Assembly (NCBI RefSeq): GCF_041435435.1
Contig: NZ_CP108494.1
Location: 2,514,501-2,578,500, forward strand
DNA length: 64,000 nucleotides
Source: Streptomyces sp. NBC_01241
GTDB lineage: Bacteria > Actinomycetota > Actinomycetes > Streptomycetales > Streptomycetaceae
Direction of reading: 5' to 3'
Shown: positions 33,994 to 43,526 of the stretch, piece after piece
Numbering within the stretch: the first letter of the stretch is position 1
How the letters are laid out: the number at the start of each line of letters is the position of its first letter
Position numbers and translations under genes: made by a program
Notes under the pieces: generated by a model
Told to the model about the DNA's origin: nothing
Database searches by the model: none
The model's input: only the letters and a program-made list of their open reading frames with translations

Positions 33994-36623
33994 TTCGACT
34001 CCACCGCCTTGCCGTCCGCGCCCGTCGCGCCCCTGGTGTACTTCGGGTGGATCAGCCCGACGCAGGTGTACGGGAGTTCGTCGACCTCCTCGATCGGTAC
34101 GCCCCGCTGCTCGGCCAGCAGACGGATGTGGTCCAGGTCCGGGCCCGCGCCGCGCTTGGCGAGGATCTTCCACGGGACGCGGCGCAGCAGTACGCGGGTC
34201 GTCTCGCCGACGCCCGGCTTGACGAGGTTCACGTCGTGGATGCCGTGCTCCTCGCTGATGCGTTCCACCGCGGCCCAGCCTTCCCAGGTGGGCGCGCGGT
34301 CGGCCGCGAGCAGCTCCTTGACCTCGGCGTCCACCGCGTCGGCGACCTCGTCGAAGTGGGCGGCGACGGTGTCGAGGAAGTGGCCGGACACATCGGCGTC
34401 CGAAAGCTCCCGGTAGAACTTCGCACCGTGGAAGTCGTCCGGGCCGACCAGGTCGGAGCGCAGGACGGTCCGCGAAATCAGCCCGGAAACGGTTGAGTTG
34501 AGACAGGCGGACGGAATGAGGAAGTCCTCACGGGTGCCGTAGGTGCGGACGCAGCCACCCGGGTCGGCCAGGACCGCGATCTCGGGGTTGAAGCCGTCGA
34601 ACTCGGCGAGCGCCACGGCAAGTTCGCGGGTGATCGCCCCCTTGCCGGTCCAGCCGTCGACGAAGACGACATCCGCCGGATTGTGGTGGGCGGCCAGCCA
34701 GCGCAGCGCGGTGGCGTCGATGCCGCGCCCGCGGACGATGGAGATGGCGTAGTGCGGCAGGTCGAGCCCGTGCCGGTGCCGGGCCCAGTGGCGCATGAGT
34801 ACGCCGACGGGGGTGCCGGCCCTGGCGAGCGAGACCAGGACGGGACGCGGTGTCCGCTCGGCGAGAACCGTCTCGGTGACGGTTCCCACGGCACGGGCGA
34901 CGCGGGCGGCCGACAGCTCCAGCGCGGCCTTGAAGAGGCCCTGGTACTGGGCGGACGGCTGGTATTCGACGGGCAGCGACTCGGCGTAGTGCGCGCCACC
35001 GCTCTGTATCGCCTCCTCGCGCTCCTCGGTGGGCGCCTCCAGCTCGGTGTCCGAGAGGTCCTGGAGCAGCCAGCCGACATCGTCCGGTGCGTAGGAGGAG
35101 AAGGCGGGGCCACGGAGGGGCTCGGGCAGCATGGGGGGTTCCTGCCGTTCGGAGACGTACGAGGGGAGGTCCGACGCGACGTGTACGGGAAGGCTTGACG
35201 CGACGTGTACAGGAAGGTCCGACGCCGCGTGCGCGGGAAGGTCCGGCCGGGCCTCCGACGGGACGTACGACGGAACGACCGCGAGCAGGACGTGGTCGGT
35301 GTGCGCGGCGAGTTGCGCCAACAGGCCGTCGGTGGCGTGGAGTTCGGGGGTGTCGGCGGTGGAGTCGACGGCCACGACCACGGCATCGAAACCGGCGCCC
35401 GCGACGTTGTACGCGTACCGGTCGCCGGGCCCGTCGGCCGGGTTGTCGTGGGCCGGGAAGACCAGCCGGCTGCGTATGGCGTAGCCGGGGTCGTCCACGG
35501 CGAGGACGGGGGAACGCGTGGTGGTGGAGTAGCGCACCTCCGCGTCGATGTGGTCCTCCAGGGCCGTGCCCAGGCGGAGGGGCGCGTACATGAGCTCCTC
35601 GAAACCGAGGATCAGTACGCGGCGGGCGTCGCCCAGTGCCGCGGCGACGCGGGCGGCCATGGCCGGGAGCGCCGGCTCCAGGGCGGCCCGGTGGGCGGGG
35701 GTGAAGCCGTGCCGTCCGCCGTCGGGCACATCGGCGGGCCACTGGAGATCCACCCGGGTGCACGGCCGGCGAACAGTCCGGGCGACCACTTCCGGGGCCG
35801 CGGAACCGGCCGCTTCCGGGCTCGCGGCGGCGGCGCTCTCCTGTGCGGCGACCAGCGCCCGGCCCTTCTCCAGGACGCCCTCGGGGAGGGCGACCGTGCC
35901 CGAGCTCCTCGCCACCAGGTCGACGCGCGCGCCGATCTCCGCGGCGAACTCGGTCAGCCGTCCCCGGTCGGCCGCGGAGCGCATGTCCACCAGGGCGACG
36001 ATGACGTACCGGCTCCGCGGGTACCGCTCGTGCAGCGCCCGGATGGTGTTGAGCACGGTGTTGCCGGTGGAGAACTCGTCGTCCACCAGCACCAGGGGCG
36101 CGTCCGCCACGAGCGCGCCGGGGCCTGCCGGGTCACGCTCGCCCGCCAGCAGGTTCGGGTCCTCGGGGAGCAGCAGGTGCGACGTGGCGTGCGAGTGCGA
36201 TTCCTCGAAGCCGCCCGCCCGCGCCACGCCGTCGACGGGGCGGCGCGTCGAGTGCAGGTACGGTGCCACGCCGAGCCCGTCGGCGACCGCGTGGCCGAGA
36301 CCGGTGGCCGTCTCCGCGTAACCGAGCACGACCGCCCGGCGGGCCTCGGCGTCACCGAGGAGTGCGTGCACCCGCCGGCCGAGATCGAAGCCGGCGCCGT
36401 ACACCACGGAAGGCTTCTGCGGCACGTGTTTGCCGAGCACGTTGGACACGAGCAGGTGGGCCCGCTTGGGGTTGCGGCGCAGGGCGAGGCCCAGCAGCTC
36501 TCTCAGCTCCCCGTCGCCGTCGGGCTTTCCGTCGCCGACGAGGTCGACACCCAGTCGCTCCGCCACCCAGCTGCCCGACCACACCACGTTCGCCGTCTCT
36601 TTCCTTGCCGCGCGCTCGCTCAT
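33990..36623 (-). CDS. PRTase-TRSP-StiP-PELOTA fusion protein (Ter stress operon)
   Basis: The 877-aa product is modular. Residues about 60-290 are a phosphoribosyltransferase domain with the PRPP loop LVLVDDEFSTGNTVLNTI. Residues about 310-460 are a TRSP domain, with its name motif visible in YSTTTRSPVLAVDDP. A low-complexity linker with 8-residue repeats follows (LPVHVASS/D). The StiP-type domain has LPVEYQPSAQYQGLFKAALELSAARVARAVG and VDGWTGKGAI. A C-terminal PELOTA-like RNA-binding domain contains HIRLLAEQRGVPIEEVDELPYTCVGLIHP. Anantharaman, Iyer and Aravind linked these families to Ter systems. The start is uncertain; ATG 36623 is preferred because upstream codons are low-complexity Arg/Ala. 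Confidence 0.82.
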   Translation of the reverse strand: MSERAARKETANVVWSGSWVAERLGVDLVGDGKPDGDGELRELLGLALRRNPKRAHLLVSNVLGKHVPQKPSVVYGAGFDLGRRVHALLGDAEARRAVVLGYAETATGLGHAVADGLGVAPYLHSTRRPVDGVARAGGFEESHSHATSHLLLPEDPNLLAGERDPAGPGALVADAPLVLVDDEFSTGNTVLNTIRALHERYPRSRYVIVALVDMRSAADRGRLTEFAAEIGARVDLVARSSGTVALPEGVLEKGRALVAAQESAAAASPEAAGSAAPEVVARTVRRPCTRVDLQWPADVPDGGRHGFTPAHRAALEPALPAMAARVAAALGDARRVLILGFEELMYAPLRLGTALEDHIDAEVRYSTTTRSPVLAVDDPGYAIRSRLVFPAHDNPADGPGDRYAYNVAGAGFDAVVVAVDSTADTPELHATDGLLAQLAAHTDHVLLAVVPSYVPSEARPDLPAHAASDLPVHVASSLPVHVASDLPSYVSERQEPPMLPEPLRGPAFSSYAPDDVGWLLQDLSDTELEAPTEEREEAIQSGGAHYAESLPVEYQPSAQYQGLFKAALELSAARVARAVGTVTETVLAERTPRPVLVSLARAGTPVGVLMRHWARHRHGLDLPHYAISIVRGRGIDATALRWLAAHHNPADVVFVDGWTGKGAITRELAVALAEFDGFNPEIAVLADPGGCVRTYGTREDFLIPSACLNSTVSGLISRTVLRSDLVGPDDFHGAKFYRELSDADVSGHFLDTVAAHFDEVADAVDAEVKELLAADRAPTWEGWAAVERISEEHGIHDVNLVKPGVGETTRVLLRRVPWKILAKRGAGPDLDHIRLLAEQRGVPIEEVDELPYTCVGLIHPKYTRGATGADGKAVESK
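35168..35239. repeat. 24-bp minisatellite, three units, in the PRTase-StiP linker
   Basis: Units at 35168, 35192 and 35216 share GACGYGACGTGTACRGGAAGG with few changes. On the minus strand they encode LPAHAASD, LPVHVASS and LPVHVASD. Length 24 keeps the frame. Confidence 0.85.
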
Positions 36624-36801
36624 CGAGACACGCTCGTTCCACGAGGCCCACGCCCACACCCACGTGCTTGCACGCGCACTCGCGATCGCACACGCACGCG
36701 CGCTCGCACTCGCGATCCACGAACCGCGCTGCCCCCACAGGGCCCATTGCCCCCACAGGCCCCGCCCGCCTCGGAATACCCGCCCGCGCCGAAACGCCCG
36801 C

Positions 36802-37965
36802 TCATTCGGCGACGCCCGCGGCCAGCAGATCCACGAAGCCGACATCTTCCCTCGCCACGCCGAAGACCTCGGCCCGTTGCAGGGTCCGCTCGGCCCAGGC
36901 GCGGTGCGGCTTCACTTCGTTCATCTTGTTCGTGTACACGGAGCGCAGGACGCCACCGCCGCCGCGTTCCGGCCGCAGGATGTCCTGGGCGTCGCTGAAT
37001 TCCTCGTGGCTGACCACGGACAGCGCGTGCACGGGCGCGACGTGCGACGGGTGGATGCAGGTCTTGCCCAGCAGGCCGTTGGCCCGGTCGAGCTCGATCT
37101 CGCGCAGCAGCCCGTCCAGGTCGTGCTCGATCAGCGCCGTGCGCAGTTCCTCGGCCCGGCCCTCCAGGAAGGGGCTGCGGCGCAGCTGGGGTTTGAACAT
37201 GCGCTCCTGGAGCCGGAAGTACTCCCACACCGGACCGGTGATCGTGAAGCCCGTGCCGTCCGCGCGGCCCAGCACATTGACCACGTCGGCGATGACGGCG
37301 CCGACGATCTGCACGTCGTACGCCGTCATGTCGGGCGCCCTGCGGAGCCCGTACGCCGAGCAGAAGTCGGTGACGCCGAGCCGCAGTGCGAGCACCCGCT
37401 CGCGGTACTTGTCGACGGTGCGGGCTATTCCCTGGAGTGTTTCCGCGCGGGTCTCCAGATGCAGCAGCTCGGGTGATTCGAGAACCGGCATCGCGAACAG
37501 CCGCTGCCCACACGCCTTTTCGGCTTTGACGAGCGCTTCCATGAAGGGCACGCCACGCTCTTCGGTGAACTTGGGAAGTACAAAACCAGACAACAAACGG
37601 ACCGTGGAGCCGAGCCGCTGCACCAGATCCGTGATCTGGCCCGGTTCCCGGACCCGGATGAAGAGCAGGGGCGCCTCCGCGCCCCGCGCGGCGAGGTCGG
37701 CGAACTGCCTGACCAGGTTCTCCTCGGCGTCGACGACCTCGGAGTCGTCGATCGAATCCTCCAGGCACAGCACCATCGAGACGACCCCGCGTCCGGCCTG
37801 CTTGATGACGTCGTCAGCAAGTCTCGGCCTGGTGGCAGGGCTGTACAGGGTCGCTCCCAGGGCGGCCGAAAGCGTGCGGGCCGACGAGCCCGCGCCGAAC
37901 TCGCACGGCTCCTGGAAGAACAGGCCCTCTCGCACAGCGGGCGCAATATGCCCGAAATGACGCAT
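36802..37965 (-). CDS. HpcH/HpaI aldolase / citrate-lyase (CitE-like) family protein
   Basis: The 387-aa product is a TIM-barrel CitE-like lyase. Landmarks are SMVLCLEDSIDDSEV (catalytic/metal Glu and Asp), LLFIRVREPGQITDLV, LSGFVLPKFTEERG, LFAMPVLESPELLHLE (metal Glu) and GKTCIHPSHVAPVHAL. It probably cleaves or condenses a short keto-acid or CoA unit. It is the first gene of the minus-strand Ter biosynthetic operon, 178 bases before the PRTase gene. ATG 37965 has a weak ribosome site; the longer frame upstream has no conserved sequence. Confidence 0.87.
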   Translation of the reverse strand: MRHFGHIAPAVREGLFFQEPCEFGAGSSARTLSAALGATLYSPATRPRLADDVIKQAGRGVVSMVLCLEDSIDDSEVVDAEENLVRQFADLAARGAEAPLLFIRVREPGQITDLVQRLGSTVRLLSGFVLPKFTEERGVPFMEALVKAEKACGQRLFAMPVLESPELLHLETRAETLQGIARTVDKYRERVLALRLGVTDFCSAYGLRRAPDMTAYDVQIVGAVIADVVNVLGRADGTGFTITGPVWEYFRLQERMFKPQLRRSPFLEGRAEELRTALIEHDLDGLLREIELDRANGLLGKTCIHPSHVAPVHALSVVSHEEFSDAQDILRPERGGGGVLRSVYTNKMNEVKPHRAWAERTLQRAEVFGVAREDVGFVDLLAAGVAE

Positions 37966-38184
37966 GTGATTCCCCCGAACTGCCTGATCGACCGGCAAAC
38001 GTATGGCCGGTAATAGTACGTACGGGCGGGTGTCGACAGTTCCCCACGTGCGTGAATTCCGGGTAACTCGTCCATTTCCCGACGGGTCGGAGCCCTGCGG
38101 ACTACGTGGTTCCGTCGCACTGCCGAGATATCCGGTGCGCCCCCGCGTTGTCCGCGCGGGCAGCCAGCAGGCAGGATGACGGGC

Positions 38185-39090
38185 ATGACGCACGCGATGG
38201 TGAAGGGCTCGAACGTCCCTCTGGACGCCTTGGCCGTACGGGCCGTGCTGCGCTGGACCCCGGGCGCCGGGGTTCCGGATGTGGACGCCTCGGCCCTGCT
38301 CCTCGGAGCCGGTGGCCGCGTGCGCTCGGACGAGGACTTCGTCTTCTACAACCAGCCCCGCCACCCCTCCGGCCTGGTACGACGGCTGCCGAAGCGCAGC
38401 GTCCCCGAAGGGCTCACGGACAGCATCGAGGCCGACCTCGGCGCACTCGACCCCTCGGTCGACCAGGTGGTCGTCGCCGCATCCTCCGACGGAGCCGCCT
38501 TCGCCCAGGTGCCGGATCTGCGCATCCTGCTCTACGACGCGGCGGCGGCGGACGGGGACCCGCTCGCCGTCTTCGACGTGCGGCCGGAGACCGGCGAGGA
38601 GACGGCAATCATCTGCGGCGAGCTCTACCGGCGCGGTGATGGCTGGAAATTCCGGGCCGTGGGACAGGGCTATCCGACCGGTCTGGTGGGGCTGGCGACC
38701 GCCTTCGGCATTTCGGTGGACGAGGCGGAGGCCGCGGCGGAGCCCGATCCGGCGCCCTCACCCGTGGGCGCTTCTTCGCCTGCCATGACCCCCTCGCCCG
38801 CCCCCGTGACGGCGCCCGGCTTCCCGCCGCCCTCGCCCACGTTCCCGCCCGCGCCGACGCCCGGTCCGGACGCGCAGATCACGGTCCAGCACCAGCAGCC
38901 CGCATACGGCTACCCGCAGCCCGCGGTGGCCCAGCCGGCCCCCCCGCCCGTGCCCCAGCCCTCGTACGGATATCCGCAGCCCGCCGCCCAGCCCGCCTAC
39001 GGCTATCCGCAGCCCGCCGCGGCGGCTGCGCCCGCCCCCGACCCGAAATTCGTCCTGCCGCCGCAGGGGCCGCAGTTCGTACGGTCCTGA
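38185..39090 (+). CDS. TerD-domain protein with proline-rich YGYPQP tail
   Basis: The 301-aa product has a TerD domain in residues 1-175. It shows [67 protein letters not shown], the standard TerD calcium-binding fold. The calcium loop [10 protein letters not shown] of classical TerD is missing (RRLPKRSVPEG instead). The last 125 residues are Pro/Ala-rich with three near copies of AYGYPQPA. It is divergent from the CitE gene with a 219-base gap. ATG 38185 was preferred; ATG 38176 is possible. Confidence 0.85.
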   Translation: MTHAMVKGSNVPLDALAVRAVLRWTPGAGVPDVDASALLLGAGGRVRSDEDFVFYNQPRHPSGLVRRLPKRSVPEGLTDSIEADLGALDPSVDQVVVAASSDGAAFAQVPDLRILLYDAAAADGDPLAVFDVRPETGEETAIICGELYRRGDGWKFRAVGQGYPTGLVGLATAFGISVDEAEAAAEPDPAPSPVGASSPAMTPSPAPVTAPGFPPPSPTFPPAPTPGPDAQITVQHQQPAYGYPQPAVAQPAPPPVPQPSYGYPQPAAQPAYGYPQPAAAAAPAPDPKFVLPPQGPQFVRS

Positions 39091-39168
39091 GACTCGTACG
39101 GGCCTGATGCCCGTACCGTCCGGAGACTCGTACGGTGTCCTGAGACGTCCCGCGCCCCTTGGGACCTC

Positions 39169-39903
39169 TCAGGCGCGGGACTTGTAGCCGCGTCCCCACT
39201 GCATGCCCCAGCCGTACAGCCGGTCCAGTTCCGACTGGAACCCGTACACGAACTTCACCTCGCGCCGCACGATCATCTCGTCCTTGACGTTCTCCACCGT
39301 GAACACGGCGCAGGAGCGGGCCTCCGGGGCGTGCTCGTCGAGATCGATCTCGATCCGCGGGCCGTTGCCCGGGTAGAGCGTCACCTTGGCGTGCGTACGG
39401 TCGAAGGCCGGCGTCTGGTCGTAGATGTAGACGAAGAACAGCAGCCTCTTGATCTGGTCGCGCTGGTCGAGATTGACGTAGACGGTCTCGCCCGACGGTG
39501 CCCCGAAACGGTCGTCCCCGCTCAGCCGGATGTACGGCGGTGCGTTCAGGTCGCCCATGAGGTTGCCCAGCGGCTGGACCACTCCCTTGGTGCCGTCCTT
39601 CAGCTCGTACATGCAGCCCAGGTCCAGGTCGACATTGACCATGCCCTGGGTGTGCGCCTGGACCACATCGGGCTTGAAGAGCTTCATCGGCCGCAGCAGC
39701 CGGCCGCTCTGCCGCGACCTGCCCTCGATGTCGGACGTACGCATCCGCCAGGAGAGGTTGACCCGCAGATTGCCGGTCAGCGCACCCTGTTTGGTCAGTG
39801 AGACCGTGGCGTGCCGCTTGGAGAGCACGATGGAGTTGGTGGACGCGTTGCCCGACTCGAACTGCGCCTCTCTCCGTGGCCACAGGCTGTCCCAGAACGC
39901 CAT
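39169..39903 (-). CDS. TerA-like tellurium-resistance family protein
   Basis: The 244-aa product begins MAFWDSLWPRREAQFESGNASTNSIVLSKRHATVSLTKQGALTGNLRVNLSWRMR in overlapping parts, then LDLGCMYELKDGTKGVVQPLGN and KLTLY-like strands (HAKVTLYPGNGPRIEIDLDEHA). This is the TerD/TerA beta-sandwich with its DLDLGCMYEL motif. It probably binds calcium and partners with TerD and TerC at the membrane. It is convergent with the proline-rich TerD gene. ATG 39903 was chosen because the frame before it is not conserved. Confidence 0.82.
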   Translation of the reverse strand: MAFWDSLWPRREAQFESGNASTNSIVLSKRHATVSLTKQGALTGNLRVNLSWRMRTSDIEGRSRQSGRLLRPMKLFKPDVVQAHTQGMVNVDLDLGCMYELKDGTKGVVQPLGNLMGDLNAPPYIRLSGDDRFGAPSGETVYVNLDQRDQIKRLLFFVYIYDQTPAFDRTHAKVTLYPGNGPRIEIDLDEHAPEARSCAVFTVENVKDEMIVRREVKFVYGFQSELDRLYGWGMQWGRGYKSRA

Positions 39904-40080
39904 CCCCAACCCCCACACGTATCGGTAGAAACACAAGTACCCCGGCCCGGCGGCCGCCCCGCGCGTCGCACCGGGCGCCCACATCACTGCGGGGCGGCCG
40001 CCGGGCCGGGCCCGGGTGTTCCCGGAGAACCGTCGCCGTACGGACCGCCCCGCTGAGAGCGTTCCTCAATCCCTACCGGG

Positions 40081-41226
40081 TCACACCCCGGACGGGACTT
40101 CTGCCTTGGAACCCTCGTCGTCGCCCCCGCCCGCGGCCTCCAGCGCCTTGTTGCGCCGCACGGAGGACCAGAAGGACCAGCCGATCAGCACGACACCGAC
40201 AAGACCGGTGATGATCTCGTTGATCTCGTACTGGATGGTGACGAGGAGGATGACGGCCAGCGCGCCGATGGCGTAGTGGGCGCCGTGCTCCAGGTAGACG
40301 TAGTCGTCGAGGGTGCCCTGGCGGACCAGGTAGACCGTGAGCGAACGGACGTACATGGCGCCGATACCGAGGCCGAGGGCCATCAGCACGATGTTGTTGG
40401 TGATGGCGAAGGCACCGATGACGCCGTCGAACGAGAAGGACGCGTCGAGCACTTCCAGGTAGAGGAACATGAAGAACGCGGCCTTGCCGGAGAGCGCGAT
40501 CGCGGAGATCTTCTTGCCGCTCTTCCTGGCCTCGTCCTCCGCCTCGTGCTCCCGCTCCTCCTCTTCCTCCAGCTTGTTCTCGAAGAAGCTGGAGAGTCCG
40601 CCGACGATGAGGTAGGTGATCAGGCCGGCGATTCCGGCGAGCAGGACGGTCTCCGCCTTGTCGGCGTGGCCGCCGCCGTGCTGGTGCGCGCTCGTCGCGA
40701 AGGTCATGGCCGAGATCAGCAGCACGACCAGTGCGATGCAGACCGACAGCATGTCGACCTTGCCGAGCTTGGCGAGCGGGCGCTCGATCCAGTGCAGCCA
40801 CTGGATGTCACGGTCCTCGAAAATGAAGTCGAGGAAGATCATCAGCAGGAACATGCCACCGAACGCGGCAATCGCCGGGTGGGCGTCCGTGACCAGTTCC
40901 TGATAGCGCTCGGGCTGACTGAACGAGAGATCGACCGCTTTGATCGGGTCCAGCTTGGCGGTGATGGCCACGATCACGACGGGGAACACCAGCCGCATGC
41001 CGAAGACCGCGATGAGCACACCGACCGTGAGGAAGATCTTCTGCCAGAAGGCATTCATCTTCTTCAGGATTCCGGCGTTGACCACCGCGTTGTCGAAGGA
41101 CAGCGAGATCTCGAGGACGGAAAGAATCGCGACCACGCCGAAGGCTTCCCACCCCCCGTAGATCACCGCTGCGACCAGGCCGAGCGCGGTAATCGCGAAC
41201 GACCAGCCGAAGGTTTTCAGAAGCAC
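40081..41226 (-). CDS. DUF475/TerC-family integral membrane protein
   Basis: The 381-aa product has about nine membrane helices. It shows LEISLSFDNAVVNAGILKKM and LEVLDASFSFDGVIGAFAITNNI, the paired acidic SFD(N/G) motifs of TerC-like metal-ion proteins. A charged loop (residues about 215-240, EEEEEREHEAEDEARKSGKK) faces the cytoplasm. Relatives are linked to Mn2+/metal handling and bind TerD-like proteins. GTG 41226 is the start. It lies 70 bases after the terD gene at 41297-41872 and is co-directional with it. Confidence 0.9.
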   Translation of the reverse strand: MLLKTFGWSFAITALGLVAAVIYGGWEAFGVVAILSVLEISLSFDNAVVNAGILKKMNAFWQKIFLTVGVLIAVFGMRLVFPVVIVAITAKLDPIKAVDLSFSQPERYQELVTDAHPAIAAFGGMFLLMIFLDFIFEDRDIQWLHWIERPLAKLGKVDMLSVCIALVVLLISAMTFATSAHQHGGGHADKAETVLLAGIAGLITYLIVGGLSSFFENKLEEEEEREHEAEDEARKSGKKISAIALSGKAAFFMFLYLEVLDASFSFDGVIGAFAITNNIVLMALGLGIGAMYVRSLTVYLVRQGTLDDYVYLEHGAHYAIGALAVILLVTIQYEINEIITGLVGVVLIGWSFWSSVRRNKALEAAGGGDDEGSKAEVPSGV

Positions 41227-41296
41227 TGGCTACCCCATCGTGTGTGTAACGGGTTCTCCCCCGGGTGCGTACGGGGCCCCCCGCGCGTGCGCGGCT

Positions 41297-41872
41297 TTAC
41301 GAAACGTTGACCCCGAAGTCTAGAGCGATCCCGCGCAGTCCGGACGCGTACCCCTGCCCCACTGCACGGAACTTCCACTCACCGTTGTACCGATAGAGCT
41401 CGCCGAAGATCATCGCCGTTTCCGTCGAGGCGTCCTCGGTGAGGTCGTAGCGCGCGAGTTCCTGGCCGTCCGCCTGGTTCACTACGCGGATGAACGCGTT
41501 GCTGACCTGGCCGAAGGCCTGTCCTCGATTGTCCGCGTCATGGATCGAGACCGGAAAAATGATCTTGTCGCAGTGCGCGGGTACCTGAGTGAGATTCACG
41601 ATGACCGACTCGTCGTCGCCCTCGCCCTCACCCGTGAGGTTGTCGCCGGTGTGCTCCACGGAACCGTCGGGGCTCTTGAGGTTGTTGTAGAACACGAACC
41701 ATTCGTCGCCGAGCACTCGGCCCGACTGGCACAGCAGCGCGCTGGCGTCGAGGTCGAAGTCGGCGCCCGTGGTGGATCGTGCGTCCCAGCCGAGCCCGAC
41801 CAGCACCTGGGTGAGGTTGGGTGCGGCCTTGGAGAGGGAGACGTTGCCTCCCTTGGCGAGTGTGACGCCCAT
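41297..41872 (-). CDS. terD: TerD family calcium-binding stress protein
   Basis: The 191-aa product is a single TerD domain of typical length. Calcium ligands lie in [10 protein letters not shown] and [15 protein letters not shown]. The C-terminal half has [43 protein letters not shown]. It is about 75% identical by eye to its neighbour at 42108-42683, so the two are tandem paralogues. ATG 41872 has GGGGAGGA upstream. The genes are separated by 235 bases containing repeated short motifs. Confidence 0.93.
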   Translation of the reverse strand: MGVTLAKGGNVSLSKAAPNLTQVLVGLGWDARSTTGADFDLDASALLCQSGRVLGDEWFVFYNNLKSPDGSVEHTGDNLTGEGEGDDESVIVNLTQVPAHCDKIIFPVSIHDADNRGQAFGQVSNAFIRVVNQADGQELARYDLTEDASTETAMIFGELYRYNGEWKFRAVGQGYASGLRGIALDFGVNVS

Positions 41873-41910
41873 GGTGTGTCCTCCCCGAGTCGATGAACCG
41901 ATTTATTGAG

Positions 41911-42015
41911 CCGTCGAGCCATTGAGCTGTCGAGCGTCGAGTCTTCGCGCTACTAAGCCTTCGCGCGGTTAAGCCTTCGCGCTGTGGAACCTTCGAGCCG
42001 TTGACCCGTCCAGCG
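41911..42015. repeat. Degenerate 15-16-bp tandem repeats between the two terD genes
   Basis: About seven units following TNAGCCNTCGAGCC or TAAGCCTTCGCGC run through the gap. Shared pieces are GAGCCGTCGAGCC and TAAGCCTTCGCGC. No frame is coding. Confidence 0.7.
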
Positions 42016-42107
42016 CGTCCGGCGCCGCACATCGTGCGGCGCCGGACGGAAATACATGTTGACGTCGGCCGGACGGAGCCGCGGCCGCTCCGACCGGTCT
42101 CGCCTTC

Positions 42108-42683
42108 TCAGACGTTGACGCCGAAGTCCTGCGCGATGCCGCGCAGCCCCGAGGCGTAACCCTGACCGATGGCACGGAACTTCCACTCCGCCCCGTTGCG
42201 GTACAGCTCGCCGAAGACCATGGCGGTCTCCGTCGAGGCGTCCTCGCTCAGGTCGTAGCGCGCCAGCTCGCTGTTGTCCGCCTGGTTGACCACGCGGATG
42301 TACGCGTTGCGCACCTGGCCGAAGCTCTGCTGCCGGGTCTCGGCCTCGTAGATCGAGACCGGGAAGACGATCTTGTCGACATCGGCCGGAACGCCGGCCA
42401 GGTTCACCTTGATGACCTCGTCGTCGCCCTCGCCCTCACCGGTGAGGTTGTCACCCGTGTGCTCCACGGAGCCGTCGGGGCTCTTGAGGTTGTTGAAGAA
42501 GACGAAGTTGCCGTCGCTGCCGACCTTGCCCTCGGCGTTCGTCAGCAGGGCGCTGGCGTCGAGGTCGAAGTCACCACCGGTGGTGGTACGAGCGTCCCAG
42601 CCCAGACCGACGGTGACCGCCGTCAGGTTGGGCGCGGCCTTGGTCAGCGAGACGTTGCCGCCCTTGCTGAGGCTGACTCCCAC
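42108..42683 (-). CDS. terD: TerD family calcium-binding stress protein
   Basis: The 191-aa product has the full TerD signature: [60 protein letters not shown], and a C-terminal [31 protein letters not shown]. It lacks membrane segments and should bind Ca2+ in the cytoplasm. GTG 42683 follows GGGAGGA; the frame continues upstream with MPTQRGG, which is not conserved. It is the first of the terD-terD-DUF475 set. Confidence 0.93.
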   Translation of the reverse strand: MGVSLSKGGNVSLTKAAPNLTAVTVGLGWDARTTTGGDFDLDASALLTNAEGKVGSDGNFVFFNNLKSPDGSVEHTGDNLTGEGEGDDEVIKVNLAGVPADVDKIVFPVSIYEAETRQQSFGQVRNAYIRVVNQADNSELARYDLSEDASTETAMVFGELYRNGAEWKFRAIGQGYASGLRGIAQDFGVNV

Positions 42684-42871
42684 GAGTCCTCCCATTGGTT
42701 TCCTTGGGGGCCGGCAGGCGCCGGCGCCTCCACGTTGCGTTGGCATCCGATCAACGACTGGATCCTAGTAACCGGTTCCCGGCCAAAGCAGGCTTTTGGC
42801 CGGGTCGCCCGCAGATCCACCGGCCCGGGGCGAAGGCCCCGGAGCGAAGGCCCCGGACCGACGGTCCCGGA

Positions 42872-43330
42872 TCAGAGCGTGTCGAGCGCCTTGATGTAGT
42901 CGTTGAGGTCGCGCGCGTCGGGCAGACCGTTGACGACGGTCCAGCGCACCACGCCCTCCTTGTCGATGATGAAGGTGCCGCGCACCGCACAGCCCTTCTC
43001 CTCGTCGAACACGCCGTAGGCCCGCGAGGTCTCACCGTGCGGCCAGAAGTCCGACACCAGCGGGTACTCCAGGCCTTCCTGCTCGGCGAAGACGCGCAGG
43101 GTGTGGATGGAGTCGTTGGAGACGGCCAGCAGCTGCGTGTCGTCGTTCTCGAACTTCGGCAGCTCGTCACGGAGCGCGCAGAGCTCACCCGTGCACACGC
43201 CGGTGAAGGCGAACGGGTAGAACAGCAGCACGACGTTCTTCTCGCCGCGGAAGTCGGAGAGCTTCACGGTCCGGCCGTGGTTGTCCTTCAGCTCGAAATC
43301 CGGGGCCTGGGTGCCGACCTCGATCGCCAT
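42872..43330 (-). CDS. ahpE: AhpE-type peroxiredoxin
   Basis: The 152-aa product has a thioredoxin fold with peroxidatic Cys46 in [14 protein letters not shown]; Cys51 might be a resolving or structural Cys. [38 protein letters not shown] matches the AhpE/PrxE group. The active-site Arg lies in [11 protein letters not shown]. It reduces peroxides in the cytosol with a thiol partner. ATG 43330 starts [12 protein letters not shown]. It lies beside the Ter genes, which is consistent with oxidative-stress context. Confidence 0.9.
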   Translation of the reverse strand: MAIEVGTQAPDFELKDNHGRTVKLSDFRGEKNVVLLFYPFAFTGVCTGELCALRDELPKFENDDTQLLAVSNDSIHTLRVFAEQEGLEYPLVSDFWPHGETSRAYGVFDEEKGCAVRGTFIIDKEGVVRWTVVNGLPDARDLNDYIKALDTL

Positions 43331-43465
43331 GAAACGCGTCCCTTCGCTACGTTCACCGGGCTGGGCTGTCCGGGTGGCTCCCACCCTACGCAGAGCCCGC
43401 AGCAGGCCGTGCAGCGCCCGTAGCGGACCTGCGACGCCCACGCGGGGCACCCGGCGGCCGAGAAG

Positions 43466-43501
43466 GAAGACCCCCGGCGGTCCATGCCGTCGGGGGTCTT
43501 C
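43466..43501. terminator. Hairpin terminator after the DUF3052 gene
   Basis: GAAGACCCCCGGCGG pairs with CCGTCGGGGGTCTTC, 15 bp with one G-T pair and a 6-base loop. It begins 26 bases after the DUF3052 stop on the minus strand. Confidence 0.75.
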
Positions 43502-43526
43502 GGGGCGAGTGCGCGGCGAACGCGGT

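Noticed and set aside
41911..42015. CRISPR array
   Set aside because: Units are 15-16 bp, degenerate and lack spacers; no cas genes are present.
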